Part shown: positions 31,575-40,122 of the stretch, one piece after another
How positions within the stretch are numbered: position 1 is the first letter of the stretch
Layout: the number at the start of each line of letters is the position of its first letter
NCBI RefSeq assembly: GCF_022129445.1
Contig: NZ_JADQAQ010000026.1
Location: forward strand, 18,096 to 62,528
Origin: Photobacterium sp. Ph5
Lineage (GTDB): Bacteria; Pseudomonadota; Gammaproteobacteria; Enterobacterales; Vibrionaceae
DNA length: 44,433 nucleotides
Direction: 5' to 3'
Notes under the pieces: generated by a model
The model's input: only the letters and a program-made list of their open reading frames with translations
Told to the model about the DNA's origin: nothing
Databases searched by the model: none
Translations under genes and position numbers: made by a program

Positions 31575-32033
31575 TTACGAATTGACGAGTATATCGTGTC
31601 GAATCAATTTCTTGTTAATGTTGAATAAAAGTTCGCGTTCTTCATTTGTTAGTGGAGCAAAGAAGTCTTGATTGATATTAGCAATACACACGGTGGCTTT
31701 TTGCTCAATATCTTTACCTTTCTCAGTGATGACAAGATAGCGGGCTTTTTTGTTTTGTTCTGATTTATGGACGGTGATTAATTCACGTTTAATACAGTTA
31801 TCGATTAAACGTTTAGTCACTGAACGTTCGCGGTGCAGTGCATCAGAAACGGCTTGTTGCGGCACTTCGCCTAAATGACTGAGCACGCGTAGTGCACCTA
31901 ACATTTCTAACGTAATATCAAATTCCGTCGCCAAAGCAGAGGTGGCAATACTACGAAATTGTTTATAGGCTAATCCCATTGTAAAAGACAAACTCTCATT
32001 AAGAGAAGGGATATCAGTGTAGTTCTGTGACAT
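31575..32033 (-). CDS. MarR-family regulator
   Basis: The 152-aa winged-helix regulator shows: ITLEMLGALRVLSHLGEVP, then QQAVSDALHRERSVTKRLID (recognition helix region) and the wing VHKSEQNKKARYLVITEKGK. It overlaps the 3' end of the DUF2955 gene by 20 bp, so it is translated from the same message as the pump genes. It probably represses the operon from the palindrome at 34135-34148. Confidence 0.9.
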   Translation of the reverse strand: MSQNYTDIPSLNESLSFTMGLAYKQFRSIATSALATEFDITLEMLGALRVLSHLGEVPQQAVSDALHRERSVTKRLIDNCIKRELITVHKSEQNKKARYLVITEKGKDIEQKATVCIANINQDFFAPLTNEERELLFNINKKLIRHDILVNS

Positions 32034-33009
32034 GACGTTTCTTCGCCGTAGTAATGAAATAAAACAGAGCCAATATACCTAAAGTACAGCTAAGTTCCCA
32101 TCCTCGAAGGAAAGTACTACTTAATCCTAACTCACTATTGGTCATATAAAGTTGGATTGGTAGCATGGTTGCGAGCAAAATATCGGGATGTAACTCTTGG
32201 TGTGGGCCTTCATCGGTATAAATTTTGTAACTGATCGCGTAAATCAGTGCAAATAACCCCAAACTATAAACAATAATATCACTTTGATAACCGGCAATAA
32301 GCAGCATAAATATCGCCGCAATGGCACATCCGCCAACTTGAGTAATAAAGCGTGATTTAACAATTTTTAAATATGTTTCTCGGCTGGTTTGGGTTGCTGC
32401 TGCAATGACTGGCACCATACAAAATGCGCCAGAAATTAGATTTACAATCATTAAAAAACCAAGTCCTAAACCAATCAAACTCACTGATATTAAGCGTTGT
32501 TGAGCGGTGACAGGGGTTGTTTTCGGTTTGAAAAAGCCAGATGTTGTTTTCGGTGGTAGTAGCCAAAAAAACAGCTTGGTTACACAGATACTAACAACAA
32601 TTGCTAACCCCACTTCGTGTAAACGCTGCGGCATATCCATATTGGTATGTAGCGCAAAAACGATATTTAAAATCCAGTTTATCGTTGGCATAAACAGCGC
32701 ACCCACTTTTGCGTGAGAATCTGCCCGTTTTCTTAGTTGATCGAACAGTACAATACTGATCGTCCAAATAATAAAAGGATGATCGCTAAAAACTTCAGAC
32801 ACGAAAACTGCACAATAAGCGGAGAGCAACACTAAGCCTAATGTTTTGCTTAATCCTTTCCAACTGTAGTCTTTTACTTTCGTCGCAATAATTATTGGAA
32901 ATAGCGCAAAATAAACGTGTGAATTTATATGAAAAATCTTACCGAACATCATACAGATGCACACAATGCATGTGGTGCGCAGTACATCTGTATTCATTGA
33001 ATGTTTCAT
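32014..33009 (-). CDS. DUF2955/FUSC-like inner-membrane transporter subunit
   Basis: The 331-aa product has about ten hydrophobic helices in two clusters (10-140 and 170-325), with a DQLRKRADSHAKVGALFMPT segment between helices of the first. It resembles the FUSC-related partners that pair with HlyD adaptors in small-molecule efflux. The HlyD gene ends 24 bp upstream and marR overlaps its end. Confidence 0.82.
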   Translation of the reverse strand: MKHSMNTDVLRTTCIVCICMMFGKIFHINSHVYFALFPIIIATKVKDYSWKGLSKTLGLVLLSAYCAVFVSEVFSDHPFIIWTISIVLFDQLRKRADSHAKVGALFMPTINWILNIVFALHTNMDMPQRLHEVGLAIVVSICVTKLFFWLLPPKTTSGFFKPKTTPVTAQQRLISVSLIGLGLGFLMIVNLISGAFCMVPVIAAATQTSRETYLKIVKSRFITQVGGCAIAAIFMLLIAGYQSDIIVYSLGLFALIYAISYKIYTDEGPHQELHPDILLATMLPIQLYMTNSELGLSSTFLRGWELSCTLGILALFYFITTAKKRHVTELH

Positions 33010-33033
33010 ATCCTACCTGTATTGTTTTTCTGC

Positions 33034-34083
33034 TTAGTAGATGTAGCGGAATAAGGCAATAACATGGATCCATACTGAGCTGATCACATCTAATACGGGA
33101 TTACCATTCAGCACAATGACACTTGCGCGAGAGCCTGAAATAACATCTTGTTGCGGTACATTGACAGCAATACGAGTACGGATTTTTTGTTGTTCGCGGA
33201 TCCAACGTGTGTCATTGGTAACGGTTGATAGTTGTGTTAATGGGTTACTCGCATCAAAAATAGCGCGATCTTGATTTTCTATTTCGCCTTTAAATACCCG
33301 ACCAGGTTGAGAATCAAAACTTATCAACACATGGTTTTTAGGTTGTAAATGGGCAATGCCTTTTTCGTTAAAGTCCGCACTTAGCCAACTGTTTTTCTCA
33401 TTAACGAGGAAAAGGATCGGTGTGCCTTTATTTACATAAGTCCCTGCATCTAATTGCAAGTTACTGACCGTTCCTGCTGTGTTAGTCATCACTGTTGTAT
33501 TTGCGAGATCCCACTCTGCGCGATCTAATTTTGCCTGTGCGAGTTCAACGGCAGCAGTGTTTTTTTTACCTGATAACGTCGCTTTTATTTTTAGAACATC
33601 AGCTTGTGCTGCAGCAATACCACTTTTTGCTACATCCGTGGCACTGATAGCATCATCCAGTTCTTGGCGGGTTGTTAACCCTTTACGGCTGAGTGTTTGG
33701 TAGCGCTCCAATTTATGTTGCGCATTTTTCCACAATGTTTTTTTCTGTAGCACCACTTGTTGTGCTGCTGCGAGTTGCTGCCATATTCCAGCATTGGCTT
33801 CTTTTGCTTGTTGTAACTCGGCTTGTGCTTGATCGACAGCAATTTGATAAGGCTTTGCATCAATAGAAAATAACGGTTGGTTAGCGTTAACGTGTTGACC
33901 ATTAATGACATAAACATGGGCGATATTTCCCGATACTTCAGGAGCAATATTCACCACTGATTTATAGAAAGTGGCTTGTGTGGTAAATGGCGACACATTA
34001 TCAGCCATTAAAAGAAAAGCTGATAATGATAAAGCGAAACCGATCACGGTATATAAGAGGACTGAATAAATGTTCGTTTTCAT
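33034..34083 (-). CDS. HlyD/EmrA-family membrane-fusion protein
   Basis: The 349-aa periplasmic adaptor has an N-terminal anchor (MKTNIYSVLLYTVIGFALSL), a lipoyl half (VNIAPEVSGNIAHVYVINGQ), an Ala/Gln-rich coiled coil (about 75-180), a second lipoyl half (TNTAGTVSNLQLDAGTYVNK) and a beta-barrel. ATG 34083 was chosen because a good -10 (TATAAG on the minus strand, about 34130-34125) would put the transcript start near 34118, inside the longer in-frame ORF from 34122. The start remains uncertain. It is the first gene of the hlyD-DUF2955-marR-phzF operon. Confidence 0.88.
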   Translation of the reverse strand: MKTNIYSVLLYTVIGFALSLSAFLLMADNVSPFTTQATFYKSVVNIAPEVSGNIAHVYVINGQHVNANQPLFSIDAKPYQIAVDQAQAELQQAKEANAGIWQQLAAAQQVVLQKKTLWKNAQHKLERYQTLSRKGLTTRQELDDAISATDVAKSGIAAAQADVLKIKATLSGKKNTAAVELAQAKLDRAEWDLANTTVMTNTAGTVSNLQLDAGTYVNKGTPILFLVNEKNSWLSADFNEKGIAHLQPKNHVLISFDSQPGRVFKGEIENQDRAIFDASNPLTQLSTVTNDTRWIREQQKIRTRIAVNVPQQDVISGSRASVIVLNGNPVLDVISSVWIHVIALFRYIY

Positions 34084-34134
34084 TTTTTTGTTACCCATAC
34101 AACAAAATATCTGAGCAATCATACCTCTTATAAT

Positions 34135-34148
34135 GTTGTATGTGCAAC
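34135..34148. promoter_or_regulatory. Candidate MarR operator in the efflux promoter
   Basis: GTTGTATGTGCAAC is an inverted repeat (GTTG...CAAC, TTG-N6-CAA) located in the spacer between TTTAAC and TATAAG of the inferred minus-strand promoter. This is the position where MarR-type repressors usually bind. Assignment to this MarR is inference. Confidence 0.45.
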
Positions 34149-34560
34149 GTTAAATATTGTTGTGTATTGTTTGGTATGGCGTTGAAAGAGGGGGTTCGAG
34201 TGTGGAGTAACAAAAAATGGCAGCTCTAACCGATAAATTTAATTGGGTAATTTGTTTTATAAATAAGACGTTAGTAGTGTTTTAGGTTGTTTTTAAATTT
34301 TTTTCCGTGTGGAAATTTGCCTAATCGGCATTTATCTACCATATTTAACTTAACCTGTATTGAGATAGTTACTCGAGCTTACGGAGGATTGGAGCTGTTT
34401 TTAAAGACTCACGGATACAGGTATCAGTGATTATTAATAGACCTCTTTGACCCGTTATTGGTAATCACTCAGTTGCATCGCGCAACATGTGAAAAGTAGA
34501 CAAAGCAATACATGTAAGAGCAACAAAGTAACACCGTAAAAATTACACAGTAAAAGCTAC
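34149..34560. other. Intergenic region with hairpins and short irregular repeats
   Basis: No protein gene was seen. AGTGATTA (34426-34433) pairs with TAATCACT (34462-34469) and GTTGC with GCAAC (34472-34486). GTAAAAGCT occurs at 34550 and 34565, with a looser CATGTAAGAGC at 34511. This may be upstream sequence of the RNA at 34633-34775 or part of it. Confidence 0.4.
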
Positions 34561-34632
34561 ACATGTAAAAGCTTCTAAGTGATAACTTAGTTGTTAACAA
34601 TTTGGTAAGTTACACCTTTTAAAAATTTGCTT

Positions 34633-34775
34633 CTTCGCCAATATATAGCGGTCCGCACAAATATTGTGGGACACGGCAAGCTCAACGTAATGAGTGGCGA
34701 AGCGTAACAATATTGGTGTGCCGAGTAAGTACACTAATAGCAACACCAAGCCGCACTGCAATAGTGCGGCTTTTT
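34633..34775 (+). ncRNA. Candidate structured RNA with three-way junction and intrinsic terminator
   Basis: CTTCGCCA (34633-34640) pairs perfectly with TGGCGAAG (34695-34702), enclosing two hairpins. One is GTCC-g-CACAA / TTGTG-GGAC (34651-34672, ATA loop); the other is CTCA/TGAG (34681-34694), stacked directly on the closing stem. CGGCA (34674-34678) in the junction can pair with TGCCG (34719-34723) outside it, a possible pseudoknot. A strong terminator follows at 34749-34775. The next plus-strand gene starts 430 bp later, so this looks like an independent small RNA or a terminating leader. It matches no family I recognise, and the 5' end is unknown. Confidence 0.5.
34749..34775 (+). terminator. 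Strong intrinsic terminator not preceded by a protein gene
   Basis: AGCCGCACT (34749-34757) pairs with AGTGCGGCT (34763-34771), loop GCAAT, followed by a T-run (to 34775) and more T. No plus-strand ORF ends here, which implies a non-coding transcript. Confidence 0.88.
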
Positions 34776-35203
34776 ATTTTTAGAGATTTATTAATAATTC
34801 AGAAAATCACAATAATTATTAATTATTCCTATTGAAAATTTTAAGATATTGAAAATAAAGTAAAAATAAATGTTATCCACAAATTCAGTGGGTAACTCTA
34901 ACCAATCATCAAATATGGTTGATGGTTTTTTGTTCATTTTTGGAATGAGAGGAGATAACCATTTGACTTGTGTTATGCGTATTGTTGTATTTGGTGGTTT
35001 AATCGACAACCACTAAATAATTTAATTTGTGATAAGTTTTATAGATTTGATAATGCCTAATAGGTATTGGTAAGTGCTGCACTTGTATTCGTGATATAGA
35101 TACTTTGACTGTATACGTGCACCGCGATTATTTTTTATTTGCAATAAAGTGATGGGGTGATAGGTAGCAAGTGATCTGATGACAAGGAATAAAGGAGAAT
35201 TCG
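34776..35203. other. Intergenic region upstream of the AraC (PutR-like) gene
   Basis: No gene was seen in about 430 bp of AT-rich sequence. It presumably holds the promoter of the AraC gene. No operator was assigned. Confidence 0.4.
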
Positions 35204-35962
35204 ATGGAACACGCAGTGACAACATTTAATATCGTAAGCCTTTCTGATTCGATGACTCATCACGCTCATAATTACCACCAAATAGTAGTCGGCCTTTCTG
35301 GTCAAAGTGAATTTGATATTAAAGGGGTGAAAAAGAGTGTACTTGCTGGTGCAGGGTGTGCAGTGAGTGCTAATGTAGAACACAGTTTTTATGGTGATCA
35401 AGATAATCAGGTATTAGTCGTTAATACATCGTCACGGTGTTCAGATAATAGTATGGCTTTATTTGCAGAATCATCACGTTCTGGCTATTTCAATCTTGAT
35501 TTGCGTACTCAACAACTCATCTCTTTACTTACTGCTGAAGCACAGCAATCTAAAACAGATACAGGGTTGTGTAATAGTATAAGCCAAACAATATTTTACT
35601 TATTAAAGCGCAGTCTTATTTCACCTACTCAAGAGAGACCAACCCCAAGGTTAGATATCAGTTTAATTGATAGCTATATTCAACAACACCTCGATAAGAA
35701 AATTTCGGTTGCTGAGTTAGCCAGTTTGTCTTTTTTAGCACAAAGTCAGTTTTATTTACTCTTTAAAGAGCAGGTAGGTATTACTCCCCACCAATATGTT
35801 TTACGTAAACGGCTGGAATTCGCCAAACAACTGATCCTTGTGCAACGGATGCCTCTATCTCAAGTAGCGCAGTTATGTGGTTTCTCTAGTCAAAGTAGTT
35901 TCAGTCAGGCTTTTCGTCGTTTATATGGTCAACCTCCTGCTCGTTATCAATTTCTTATTTGA
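35204..35962 (+). CDS. putR: AraC-family regulator of proline use (PutR-like)
   Basis: The 252-aa product has an N-terminal cupin-type sensor (1-100; HHAHNYHQIVVGLSGQSEFD) and a C-terminal double helix-turn-helix (about 150-250; ISVAELASLSFLAQSQFYLL, QVGITPHQYVLRKRLEFAK, VAQLCGFSSQSSFSQAFRRL). AAAGGAG lies 8 nt before ATG 35204. It lies upstream of putA on the same strand, as in vibrios where an AraC-type PutR controls putAP. The effector is not seen from sequence. Confidence 0.85.
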   Translation: MEHAVTTFNIVSLSDSMTHHAHNYHQIVVGLSGQSEFDIKGVKKSVLAGAGCAVSANVEHSFYGDQDNQVLVVNTSSRCSDNSMALFAESSRSGYFNLDLRTQQLISLLTAEAQQSKTDTGLCNSISQTIFYLLKRSLISPTQERPTPRLDISLIDSYIQQHLDKKISVAELASLSFLAQSQFYLLFKEQVGITPHQYVLRKRLEFAKQLILVQRMPLSQVAQLCGFSSQSSFSQAFRRLYGQPPARYQFLI

Positions 35963-36102
35963 TCTTATTTTTTACCAGTCTTAACTACCTGCTTTAGATC
36001 TCGTATTACTGATGTACGGAGGATAACTAAAATACCTCGTAGGAATGGATAAGACGGCATTGATGTTTAACCATAATATTCTTTTCCAATAACAGTTTAA
36101 TA

Positions 36103-36141
36103 ACATTGCTATTGGGGGACATTGTATCTCAATAGCAATGT
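36103..36141 (+). promoter_or_regulatory. 12-bp perfect stem-loop just before the putA ribosome site
   Basis: ACATTGCTATTG (36103-36114) is perfectly complementary to CAATAGCAATGT (36130-36141), loop 15 nt, ending 3 bp before AGAGGA. The loop contains a further ACATTG. It could be an operator for the PutR-like protein or a leader hairpin affecting translation. Confidence 0.65.
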
Positions 36142-36156
36142 CATAGAGGAAACCTG

Positions 36157-39100
36157 ATGTTTAAAGCCGTTGATGTACTCGATCCTTCCTTTATAGAGCA
36201 GCCCTTAGCTCAATTATGGGCATTAATATCACCACTGTATGCTGTTGATGAGTCAGAGTGGCTGACACAGTTACTGCCATTAGCAGAACCAACCGAAAAA
36301 GAACGTTTATATAGTGCTGAGCAAGCCAGTGATCTTATTGCTCGTGTTCGTGCGGATAAAAATGCGGTGCAAATGATTGATGCACTGTTATTGGAATACA
36401 GTCTAGAGACCAAAGAAGGGATCTTATTAATGTGCTTAGCTGAAGCACTGATGCGTATTCCTGATCCTGCAACTGCCGATGCCCTTATTCGCGATAAATT
36501 AAGTGTTGCTGATTGGAAATCTCACCTGAAAAACTCTGATTCGTTGTTTGTGAATGCCTCAACATGGGGGCTCATGCTAACAGGGAAAGTGGTAACGTTA
36601 GATGCCAAACAAGACGGTACACCAACGAATGTGATTAACCGCTTGGTTAATAAAATGTCAGAGCCAATGATCAGACAAGCCATGCATCAAGCGATGAAAA
36701 TCATGGGGCACCAATTTGTTCTAGGGCGAGATATATCTGAGGCGATGAAAAACGGCAAACCTAAACGAGAGCAAGGGTTTACTTATTCATTCGACATGCT
36801 AGGTGAAGCAGCGCTAACCGCTCAAGATGCCGAAAAATATTACAATGACTACCTTACGGCGATTAAAGCGGTAGGGAAGGTCAATAGTGCCATTTCGACT
36901 CAATCGGTTCGTCAATCATCAGATCCTACCGTATCCATTAAGCTATCAGCATTGCATCCTCGTTACGAAGTCGCCAATGAAACGCGTGTGTTAGAGGAAA
37001 TGTACCATTCTGTACTTGAGCTACTAATTTTTGCCCGAGAGCATAACGTTGGGATCACGATTGATGCTGAAGAAGCAGACAGATTAGAATTGTCATTAAA
37101 GCTGTTTGAAAAACTGTATCGCGCAAAAGAAGTGAAAGGTTGGGGGCGTTTCGGTTTAGTTGTACAAGCGTATTCGAAACGTGCTCTACCTGTATTAGCG
37201 TGGCTTGCTGCCCTTGCAAAACAACAAGCTGATGTGATTCCACTTCGATTGGTAAAAGGCGCCTATTGGGATAGTGAACTGAAACTTTGTCAGCAAGCAG
37301 GCTTTAATGGTTATCCTGTTTTTACGCGTAAAGAAGCGACAGACAGTTCTTATTTAGCCTGTGCGAGGTTTCTACTATCTGAGCCTCTAAAAGGACTGAT
37401 CTACCCACAATTTGCGACTCATAATGCTCACACGATAAGTGCTATTGTCACGATGGCGAAGCATCCTTGCTTTGAATTCCAACGCCTGCATGGTATGGGG
37501 GATGCGTTATATAACCATGTGATGGATATGCATAAAACACAGGTACGTATTTATGCTCCAGTGGGGAGCCATAAAGACTTACTGCCATACCTTGTTCGTC
37601 GTTTATTAGAAAATGGTGCGAATAGTTCGTTTGTTCATCGCTTGGTTGATGCTAATTGTCCTATTGCCGATCTCACACAACATCCTGTTGATGTGCTTAA
37701 GCAACGCAAAACACTGCACAATAGCTTGATCCCATTACCGATAGATATTTTTGGCTCTGAACGTAAAAACTCATCAAGTATCAATATTGATATCGAATCA
37801 CAGTGGCAGCCATTTTATCAGGCGGTACGTGCCTTTGATAAGGTGAGGTGGAAAGCATCATCGATTTTGAATGGAAAACCGACGGCTATTTTGGCTGCCG
37901 AGCGAGTTTGCGTGACAGCACCTTATGATCGTGAGGAAGTGGTTGGTGAACTGATCTATGCCACATCATTGCAAGTGGATATAGCAATAGCATCTGCCCA
38001 TGACGCTTTTGCTGATTGGTCACAACGCTCTGCAAGCGAGCGTGCGAATTACTTATTACTATTAGCCGATAAACTTGAATTACATCAAGCGGAATTAGTG
38101 GCGTTGTGTCATCTCGAAGCGGGAAAAACCATCCACGATGCGATTGATGAAATTCGTGAAGCGGTGGATTTTTGCCGTTATTACGCAGAGCAAGCTCAAA
38201 CGAATTTTAACAAGCCTAAACGTATCACTAGCTTTGATGGTGTCGATCAAGAGATGACCTATCAAGGGCGGGGGGTCTTTGTTTGTATTAGTCCTTGGAA
38301 TTTCCCATTAGCCATTTTCTTAGGTCAAGTGTGTGCTGCTTTAGTTGCAGGTAATACGGTAGTGGCGAAACCTGCAGAGCAAACCTCATTAATAGCTTGC
38401 CGTGCTATTGAATTGCTACTGCTTACAGGTATTCCACAAGGTGTTATTCAAGTTGTAACGGGGTTGGGACGTGAAATCGGTCATCAATTGACATCTAACG
38501 AGCGTGTTGCTGGTGTAGCCTTTACAGGTTCAACACCCACAGCCCAATTGATTAATCGTACATTAATGGCACGTGATTGTGCGCCAGTCCCATTTATTGC
38601 CGAAACTGGCGGTCAAAATGCAATGATCGTTGATAGTACAGCGCTACCTGAACAAGTTGTACGTGATGTATTACGTTCAGCGTTTGCCTCTGCAGGTCAA
38701 CGTTGCTCAGCATTACGTGTACTCTTTATTCAACAAGATATTGCAGAACGTGTGATCACCTTGATCAAAGGGGCGATGGCTGAGCTTAAGGTTGGGGATC
38801 CGCAATTACATGCTACCGATGTGGGACCTGTCATTGATCTTGCTGCGAAACAAAAGCTGCTTACTCATATCGAGTCGTTAAAAAACCAAGCACGATTGAT
38901 TTGCCAAACGCCGCTACCTGACAGTTGTGCGAATGGCGATTTTGTTCCGCCGACGGCCATTGAAATTCAACATATTGATCTATTAGAGCAAGAGCACTTT
39001 GGCCCAATTCTCCATATTGTGCGTTTTAAGGCGAGCGAGATCGATCAAGTCGTTAATCAAATAAATCAAACGGGATTTGGTTTAACGATGGGGATACATA

Positions 39101-39339
39101 GTCGAAATGAGCGTACCTATAGTGAAATAGCGTCACGTGCCAAAGTTGGCAATTGTTATATCAACCGCGATCAAGTGGGAGCCGTTGTTGGTGTTCAGCC
39201 TTTTGGTGGTCGGGGGTTATCGGGGACAGGGCCAAAAGCGGGCGGGCCTCACTATTTGTATCGTTTTATGCAGTCAACGATTACGTCAATCAACGTCACT
39301 AATCAATGCGAGATGGAAGGAGTAAACAATGAAAAATGA
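36157..39339 (+). CDS. putA: Bifunctional proline dehydrogenase / pyrroline-5-carboxylate dehydrogenase
   Basis: The 1060-aa product converts proline to glutamate in two steps with FAD and NAD+. The PRODH barrel spans about 150-470 (VSIKLSALHPRYE, GITIDAEEADRLE, RLVKGAYWDSELK, FATHNAHT, YAPVGSHKDLLPYLVRRLLE). The P5C dehydrogenase spans about 540-1030 (SPWNFPLAIFLGQ, FTGSTPTAQ, Glu816 in AETGGQN, Cys850 in AGQRCSALR, EQEHFGPILHIV). There is no N-terminal ribbon-helix-helix DNA-binding domain, so unlike E. coli PutA (1320 aa) it should not autoregulate. The C-terminal ALDH-superfamily domain of long PutAs is also missing and appears as the next gene, which overlaps by 11 bp. Confidence 0.97.
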   Translation: MFKAVDVLDPSFIEQPLAQLWALISPLYAVDESEWLTQLLPLAEPTEKERLYSAEQASDLIARVRADKNAVQMIDALLLEYSLETKEGILLMCLAEALMRIPDPATADALIRDKLSVADWKSHLKNSDSLFVNASTWGLMLTGKVVTLDAKQDGTPTNVINRLVNKMSEPMIRQAMHQAMKIMGHQFVLGRDISEAMKNGKPKREQGFTYSFDMLGEAALTAQDAEKYYNDYLTAIKAVGKVNSAISTQSVRQSSDPTVSIKLSALHPRYEVANETRVLEEMYHSVLELLIFAREHNVGITIDAEEADRLELSLKLFEKLYRAKEVKGWGRFGLVVQAYSKRALPVLAWLAALAKQQADVIPLRLVKGAYWDSELKLCQQAGFNGYPVFTRKEATDSSYLACARFLLSEPLKGLIYPQFATHNAHTISAIVTMAKHPCFEFQRLHGMGDALYNHVMDMHKTQVRIYAPVGSHKDLLPYLVRRLLENGANSSFVHRLVDANCPIADLTQHPVDVLKQRKTLHNSLIPLPIDIFGSERKNSSSINIDIESQWQPFYQAVRAFDKVRWKASSILNGKPTAILAAERVCVTAPYDREEVVGELIYATSLQVDIAIASAHDAFADWSQRSASERANYLLLLADKLELHQAELVALCHLEAGKTIHDAIDEIREAVDFCRYYAEQAQTNFNKPKRITSFDGVDQEMTYQGRGVFVCISPWNFPLAIFLGQVCAALVAGNTVVAKPAEQTSLIACRAIELLLLTGIPQGVIQVVTGLGREIGHQLTSNERVAGVAFTGSTPTAQLINRTLMARDCAPVPFIAETGGQNAMIVDSTALPEQVVRDVLRSAFASAGQRCSALRVLFIQQDIAERVITLIKGAMAELKVGDPQLHATDVGPVIDLAAKQKLLTHIESLKNQARLICQTPLPDSCANGDFVPPTAIEIQHIDLLEQEHFGPILHIVRFKASEIDQVVNQINQTGFGLTMGIHSRNERTYSEIASRAKVGNCYINRDQVGAVVGVQPFGGRGLSGTGPKAGGPHYLYRFMQSTITSINVTNQCEMEGVNNEK

Positions 39340-40054
39340 TCCGCAGTTAATGGCGTTATCTCCACAATTACAAAAATCGCTGCAAAGTAGCATTTTTGCT
39401 TCTTCTGTATGGAATGATCTGGACTTTGAAACGCGAATCGCTATTCTACGCCGCTGGGCAAAATCGCTAGATAATTCATCTGCGATGATGGTGAATTTTC
39501 AGTGTAATAATGCACAGGAAATGGTCGCTGAGATGCAAGTAATGCCAGGACCAACAGGAGAAAGTAACACGCTTTATTGTGTTGGCCGCGGTGTGTTTGT
39601 TGTTACTGCAAGTGATGATGTGGCTAACCATGTGGTGATTGCTCAAATTGCCACAGCATTGGTGTGTGGTAACAGCGTTATGTTGTGTTTATCGCCTGAT
39701 CACCCTTTAAATACTAGTGTCATTCTTAGTCAACTAGAGCAAGCAGGATGTGTTGCCAATGTACTTAGTGTTATTGACTGCGCTGACTTTGATGCATTAA
39801 TTCAAGCTGAAGAGGTTACAGCAGTCGCTTATAGCGGTACAGCGGATCGTGCTTTGAGCTTAGCGCGTCAATTAGCAGCGAGAAATGGACAGTTAGCACA
39901 ATTAGTAGCGGAAACCGATCTTGATGATCTACCTGTTATTGGTAGCCCAAGTTACTGTTTACGCTTTATCACCGAGCGTACCAGCACTATTAATATTACA
40001 GCCGTTGGCGGTAATGCAACGTTATTAGAGCTTGGTTGTGGAGAATCAGACTAA
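39329..40054 (+). CDS. Stand-alone ALDH-superfamily domain protein, counterpart of the PutA C-terminal domain
   Basis: The 241-aa product resembles an NAD-binding aldehyde dehydrogenase domain (GRGVFVVTASDDVANHVVIA, ALVCGNSVMLCLSP, AYSGTADRALSLARQL) and lacks an obvious catalytic Cys loop. It ends in the NITAVGGNATLLELG stretch typical of the C-terminal oligomerisation part. Long PutA proteins carry such an inactive domain at the C-terminus, where it helps assembly and channelling. Here its start overlaps putA by 11 bp, so translational coupling and a complex with PutA are likely. It lies 68 bp before putP. Confidence 0.82.
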   Translation: MKNDPQLMALSPQLQKSLQSSIFASSVWNDLDFETRIAILRRWAKSLDNSSAMMVNFQCNNAQEMVAEMQVMPGPTGESNTLYCVGRGVFVVTASDDVANHVVIAQIATALVCGNSVMLCLSPDHPLNTSVILSQLEQAGCVANVLSVIDCADFDALIQAEEVTAVAYSGTADRALSLARQLAARNGQLAQLVAETDLDDLPVIGSPSYCLRFITERTSTINITAVGGNATLLELGCGESD

Positions 40055-40079
40055 CCAGACCTTGCTTAACATGATAATA

Positions 40080-40102
40080 GGCCTTTGCCATGAACAAAGG
40101 CC
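40080..40102 (+). other. Intercistronic hairpin between the ALDH-domain gene and putP
   Basis: GGCCTTTG (40080-40087) pairs perfectly with CAAAGGCC (40095-40102), loop 7 nt, without a U-tract. It lies 20 bp before the putP start, so it is more likely an mRNA processing or stability element than a terminator. Confidence 0.55.
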
Positions 40103-40122
40103 GTTAAAAGGAAGTACGACAT

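Noticed and set aside
34633..34775. A known riboswitch (glycine, c-di-GMP, TPP, cobalamin)
   Set aside because: None of the core sequences I know of these classes are present, and the element ends 430 bp before the next gene.
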